NCBI GenBank assembly: GCA_002320775.1 | Contig: DCKY01000043.1 | Location: forward strand, 1 to 8,282 | Direction of reading: 5' to 3' | DNA: 8,282 bases | From: Planctomycetes bacterium UBA1662 | GTDB taxonomy: Bacteria; Planctomycetota; UBA8108 | Shown: positions 5,754 through 8,282 of the stretch, piece after piece | How positions within the stretch are numbered: the first letter of the stretch is position 1 | Layout of the letters: every line of letters begins with the position of its first letter | Notes under the pieces: model-generated | What the model was told of the DNA's origin: nothing | Databases searched by the model: none | Seen by the model: the letters and a program-made list of their open reading frames with translations, nothing else | Made by a program: the position numbers and the translations under genes

Positions 5754-6230
5754 CTAGAGCGAGGACATCAAGGCCGCCGCGCATTGTCCAAGCGCCTCCA
5801 CCTCGCCCTCGGAATAGTCGTACTCTCCGTTCTTGCCGATGCCGATCGTGGCGGCAACCTCGCCATCGATGAGCAGCGGGACAACCACGGCCCCCTCGAC
5901 TTTTGTGTCGCGCGCGGCGGGCCGGGCGACCCCGGAGTCGTCCGTCTGCAGGTTGCACATGGTTACGGGCTCTCTCCGCTCGGCGCAGATGCCGGCCATC
6001 CCCTTGCCGAAGGGGATTCGAATGGCCAGCTCGGCGATGTGCGGCGGCAGGCCGGTTTGCGCGACCAGCTCGAGAAAGCTGTGATCCTCGATCGCGCGAT
6101 GGAAGGTGCAGGAGCGCGCATCGAATTGGCCGGCGATTTCTTCAACAGCCATTCGCATGCGATTCTCAGCCGTTTCCTCTGCCTTGAGGATGGCGTTGAG
6201 TCGCTCAATCAGCTCGCTGGTTTTGTTCAT
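5754..6230 (-). CDS. single-domain GAF protein
   Basis: A 158-residue protein made of one GAF domain, a fold that binds small ligands or senses oxidants and usually regulates attached output domains. Here no output domain is attached. An N-terminal helix (about 1-36) likely mediates dimerisation. Then come the GAF core strands, with FGKGMAG (74-80), EPVTMCNL (87-94) and the DTKVEGAVVVPLLIDGEVAATIGIGK segment (108-133) typical of the family, then a closing helix EGEVEALGQCAAALM (141-155). Cysteines at 41, 82, 92 and 150 are present, but the cysteine arrangement of free methionine-R-sulfoxide reductase is not evident. The ATG at 6228-6230 has no clear ribosome binding site. The frame continues upstream, but the residues there look non-coding. 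It is divergent from the A2M-like gene and may share regulation with it. Confidence 0.8.
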   Translation of the reverse strand: MNKTSELIERLNAILKAEETAENRMRMAVEEIAGQFDARSCTFHRAIEDHSFLELVAQTGLPPHIAELAIRIPFGKGMAGICAERREPVTMCNLQTDDSGVARPAARDTKVEGAVVVPLLIDGEVAATIGIGKNGEYDYSEGEVEALGQCAAALMSSL

Positions 6231-6270
6231 GGTCGCTTGTGCGGGGGTGTTTATCGTAAAGACCAGAGAC

Positions 6271-6299
6271 AGCTTAGCCCGTGAGACGAGAACCCTCAA
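6271..6299 (-). promoter_or_regulatory. possible promoter for the GAF gene
   Basis: TTGAGG (6294-6299) and TAAGCT (6271-6276) on the minus strand are 17 bases apart. Matches to consensus are four and three of six, so this is weak. It would give a leader of about 35 nt. Confidence 0.2.
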
Positions 6300-6384
6300 G
6301 CGCGCCTCGCCGGAGACTTTTCTTTTCCGGCTGGGGGCGGGCAGGATTAGAATATAGGGAGGTTCGCGGCTTGGGCCGCCGCTA

Positions 6385-6399
6385 CAGAATGTAATTCTG
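6385..6399. promoter_or_regulatory. operator-like inverted repeat in the GAF/A2M divergent region
   Basis: CAGAAT and ATTCTG are perfect inverted six-base arms around GTA, the form expected for a dimeric repressor or activator site. It lies about 100 bases before the A2M start and 155 bases before the GAF start. Confidence 0.4.
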
Positions 6400-6426
6400 C
6401 CACGCAGGGCTCCCGGATCGGGGCTG

Positions 6427-6440
6427 TTAATTATAATTAA
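6427..6440 (+). promoter_or_regulatory. 14-bp AT-only palindrome with TATAAT, probable promoter core of the A2M gene
   Basis: TTAATTATAATTAA is a perfect palindrome made only of A and T in a GC-rich surrounding. It contains a consensus TATAAT at 6432-6437, which would start transcription near 6444, about 43 bases before the A2M ATG. No good -35 hexamer is seen at 16-18 bases upstream, so an activator or another sigma factor may be needed. Alternatively the palindrome itself is a regulator site. Confidence 0.4.
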
Positions 6441-6486
6441 AAGAATGCCGGGGCTTTCGATGCCGCCGGGCGAAGGAGTAGATAAG

Positions 6487-8282
6487 ATGATCAGGCGAAC
6501 GCGGCTCCGGATCGCGGTGAGTGTGGCCTCCTTTCTGGCTCTGGGGGCCGCTCTTCGGGTTTCGGCTGAAGATGCAGCGGTGCTCATGGCTCCCAGGGAG
6601 ATTCATTCCGGCGGCAGTTCGGCCCTGACCCTGACGACCTTCAACGCCCAGACACGCGATCCCGTCTCGCGCAGAGCCATCGTCAGGCTCCTCGATGGCG
6701 AGAGGATTGTCGCGCAACTCTTCAACGGGATGACCGGGGAGGATGGGCGGGTTCATGTTCCCTTTGAGGTCCCTGACACGGCCAGCGGCGGCTACCGCTT
6801 CGAGGCCCAGGTGAGCCGGATAGAAGATGCGTTGACGCTGGAGACCATGGTCTCGAGAGCCCCCGCGATCCTGATTGAGACGGACAAGCCGATCTACAAG
6901 CCATCCCAGACCATCCAGGGCCGGGTCGTGCTGGTCAATAACGCCATGCGCCCGGTGGCCGGTACGGTCGAGGTCAGCTTCCACGATGCCAAGGGGATCC
7001 GCATCGACAGGCGCACCTTGCAGGCCAACGAGTTTGGAGTCGCGCCGTTTTCGCTTCGTCTTGCCAGCGAGGTTAACTTTGGTACCTGGAAGGTGAAGGC
7101 CAGGAGCGAAGATGTAGAGAGCATCCGGGATGTGAGGGTGGAGGAATATACCCTGCCGCGTTTCAACCTCGGCCTTGACCTGGCGCGGGGCTGGACCCTC
7201 GTTGACCAGGAGGTGCAGGGGAGCGTCGATGCCCGTTATTTTTTCGGCCGCGGTGTAGAGGGCACCTGCTACATCGTCGCCCGCAGGTACGTGGGGGAAT
7301 GGCAGGAGTACGCGGTCATCGAGGGGGAGCTCGTTGAGGGAGCCCTCAATTTCACTCTTCCGCCGGTTGACTTTGTCGCCGGCGCCCCGGAGGGCGCGGG
7401 CCAGGGGTCGATCACCCTTGACATTGATGTGACTGATTCAACAGGACATACGGAATCGATCAGTGAGGTCCTGGCCGTTGTCGAGGCTCCCGTTGTGCTG
7501 GGAGTGGTTCCCCGGGCGGACACGGTCAAGCCGGACATTCCCGCCGCGGTTGTCCTGACTGCGAGAACTCCTGATGGGGCACCCCTTGATGTGGCGGTCA
7601 GCGTTTCGATCGAGTTTGAAGATTTCCGCGGATCGAGGATCGAGAGGATTGAACGCTCCGTTGATGTGGCCGACGGCCGGTTTGAGTTGAGCTTTACACC
7701 TCCAGCCGACACCTTCAGCGTTGAGGTTGCGTCGGAGGGAGTTTTCGATGGGTATCGCACCAGCGCCTCCCGTCGGATTTCCGCCTCCTATTCGGATGCC
7801 GGGAGCTATCTATCGATTGCCCGTTCTGATTCCGACGATCCCGCCGATCCCGGCCAGCGCGTGACCTTCTCGGCGCTGGCGACCGAGGCGACGACGGTCT
7901 ACTACGAGGTCTACAGCGGCGGCCGCACGGTCCTGTCGAGCTATACGGAGGAGGACAGCTTCAGCTTCACGGTCACTCCCGAGATGGCTCCGAAGGCGAA
8001 GGTCGTGGCTTATTCCCTCGGCCGCACGAACGAGGTGGCGGCCGACAGCGCCGTCATCGAGGTCCGTCCCGCCTCCAGCCTGATGGTCCAGGCGAGCTTT
8101 GACCGCGAGCAGGTCGAGCCGGGAGATCCGGTGAGTGTGACCGTCGATACCGGCGAGCCCGGCCGCGCCCTGATCGGCCTCGCCGTCGTTGATGAGTCGG
8201 TGCTGGCTCTTGGTCGGAGCCGGCTGCATCTCGCCCAGGTCTTCGCCGAGCTTGAGAGCCGCTTCCTGGAGCCGCGCGCGGA
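6487..8282 (+). CDS. secreted alpha-2-macroglobulin-like protein (partial, C-terminus beyond right edge)
   Basis: Open to the window end, with 598 codons present. A2M-family proteins trap proteases, in metazoans through a bait region and a reactive thioester. A GAAGGAG eight bases before the ATG fixes the start. Residues 1-27 form a secretory signal (RRTRLR, hydrophobic 9-22, cleavage likely after VSA at 27). There is no lipobox, unlike the E. coli homologue YfhM. An MG2-like domain carries the hallmark ETDKPIYKPSQ (131-141), and MG3 begins with VEEYTLPRF (218-226). Further beta-sandwich domains follow. An MG6-like GLAVVDESVLALG at 564-576 resembles the AVDKSVLLL segment of vertebrate A2M and complement C3. 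The bait region, the thioester (GCGEQ) and the receptor domain would lie beyond the edge, so whether the protein is a thioester trap is unknown. The domain order is clearly the vertebrate-type one. Confidence 0.88.
   Translation, partial: MIRRTRLRIAVSVASFLALGAALRVSAEDAAVLMAPREIHSGGSSALTLTTFNAQTRDPVSRRAIVRLLDGERIVAQLFNGMTGEDGRVHVPFEVPDTASGGYRFEAQVSRIEDALTLETMVSRAPAILIETDKPIYKPSQTIQGRVVLVNNAMRPVAGTVEVSFHDAKGIRIDRRTLQANEFGVAPFSLRLASEVNFGTWKVKARSEDVESIRDVRVEEYTLPRFNLGLDLARGWTLVDQEVQGSVDARYFFGRGVEGTCYIVARRYVGEWQEYAVIEGELVEGALNFTLPPVDFVAGAPEGAGQGSITLDIDVTDSTGHTESISEVLAVVEAPVVLGVVPRADTVKPDIPAAVVLTARTPDGAPLDVAVSVSIEFEDFRGSRIERIERSVDVADGRFELSFTPPADTFSVEVASEGVFDGYRTSASRRISASYSDAGSYLSIARSDSDDPADPGQRVTFSALATEATTVYYEVYSGGRTVLSSYTEEDSFSFTVTPEMAPKAKVVAYSLGRTNEVAADSAVIEVRPASSLMVQASFDREQVEPGDPVSVTVDTGEPGRALIGLAVVDESVLALGRSRLHLAQVFAELESRFLEPRA

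Noticed and set aside
6231..6587. Upstream extension of the GAF gene by 119 codons
   Set aside because: It runs across the A2M start and both palindromes. The translated residues look like non-coding DNA.
1..8282. A new multi-gene defence or mobile system
   Set aside because: No transposase, integrase, nuclease, toxin pair, direct repeat array or composition shift was seen; most genes are housekeeping.

Overview
The window is a stretch of bacterial chromosome, GC-rich (roughly 60% by eye), with housekeeping genes on both strands and no mobile element, CRISPR array, tRNA or rRNA that I can see. Taxonomy is inference. The wording of the trigger factor, the two-repeat small lipoprotein and the metazoan-style alpha-2-macroglobulin together suggest Planctomycetota or a neighbouring PVC-type lineage, probably an uncultured one. 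I would not go below phylum.

Layout, left to right. At 1-326 on the minus strand is the N-terminal part of ClpP, running off the left edge. At 456-2045, also minus, is trigger factor (tig) with a very acidic N-terminal extension of about 75 residues. This gives the classic tig-clpP order, pairing a ribosome-bound chaperone with a protease. A good sigma70-type promoter for tig lies at 2234-2262 and implies a leader of about 180 nt carrying two strong adjacent hairpins. Diverging from it on the plus strand is a dihydroorotase of the CAD-like type (pyrC, 2348-3610). It is followed almost without a gap by an ArfB-type peptidyl-tRNA hydrolase (3615-4013) and then a DPM1/ALG5-like family 2 glycosyltransferase (4146-4871).

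A gene-free stretch of about 560 bases (4872-5432) follows. It opens with a G-quadruplex-type motif right after the glycosyltransferase stop and holds several hairpins and palindromes of unknown role. Next are a 98-residue lipoprotein with two helical repeats (5433-5729, plus) and, converging on it, a single-domain GAF protein (5754-6230, minus). The divergent region 6231-6486 holds two clear palindromes, one of them a 14-bp AT-only palindrome in otherwise GC-rich DNA. It leads into a large secreted alpha-2-macroglobulin-like protein (6487 to the right edge, plus), which is open at the window end and is the least ordinary gene here.

Functionally the left part is core metabolism and protein quality control: folding (tig), proteolysis (clpP), pyrimidine synthesis (pyrC) and ribosome rescue (arfB). 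The right part is envelope or secreted biology: polyprenyl-sugar or glycan transfer, a lipoprotein and a protease-trap-like protein. I found no convincing new multi-gene system. The observations most worth following are the A2M-like protein with its palindrome-rich promoter region, the structured tig leader with the acidic tig extension, and the structured gene-free stretch.
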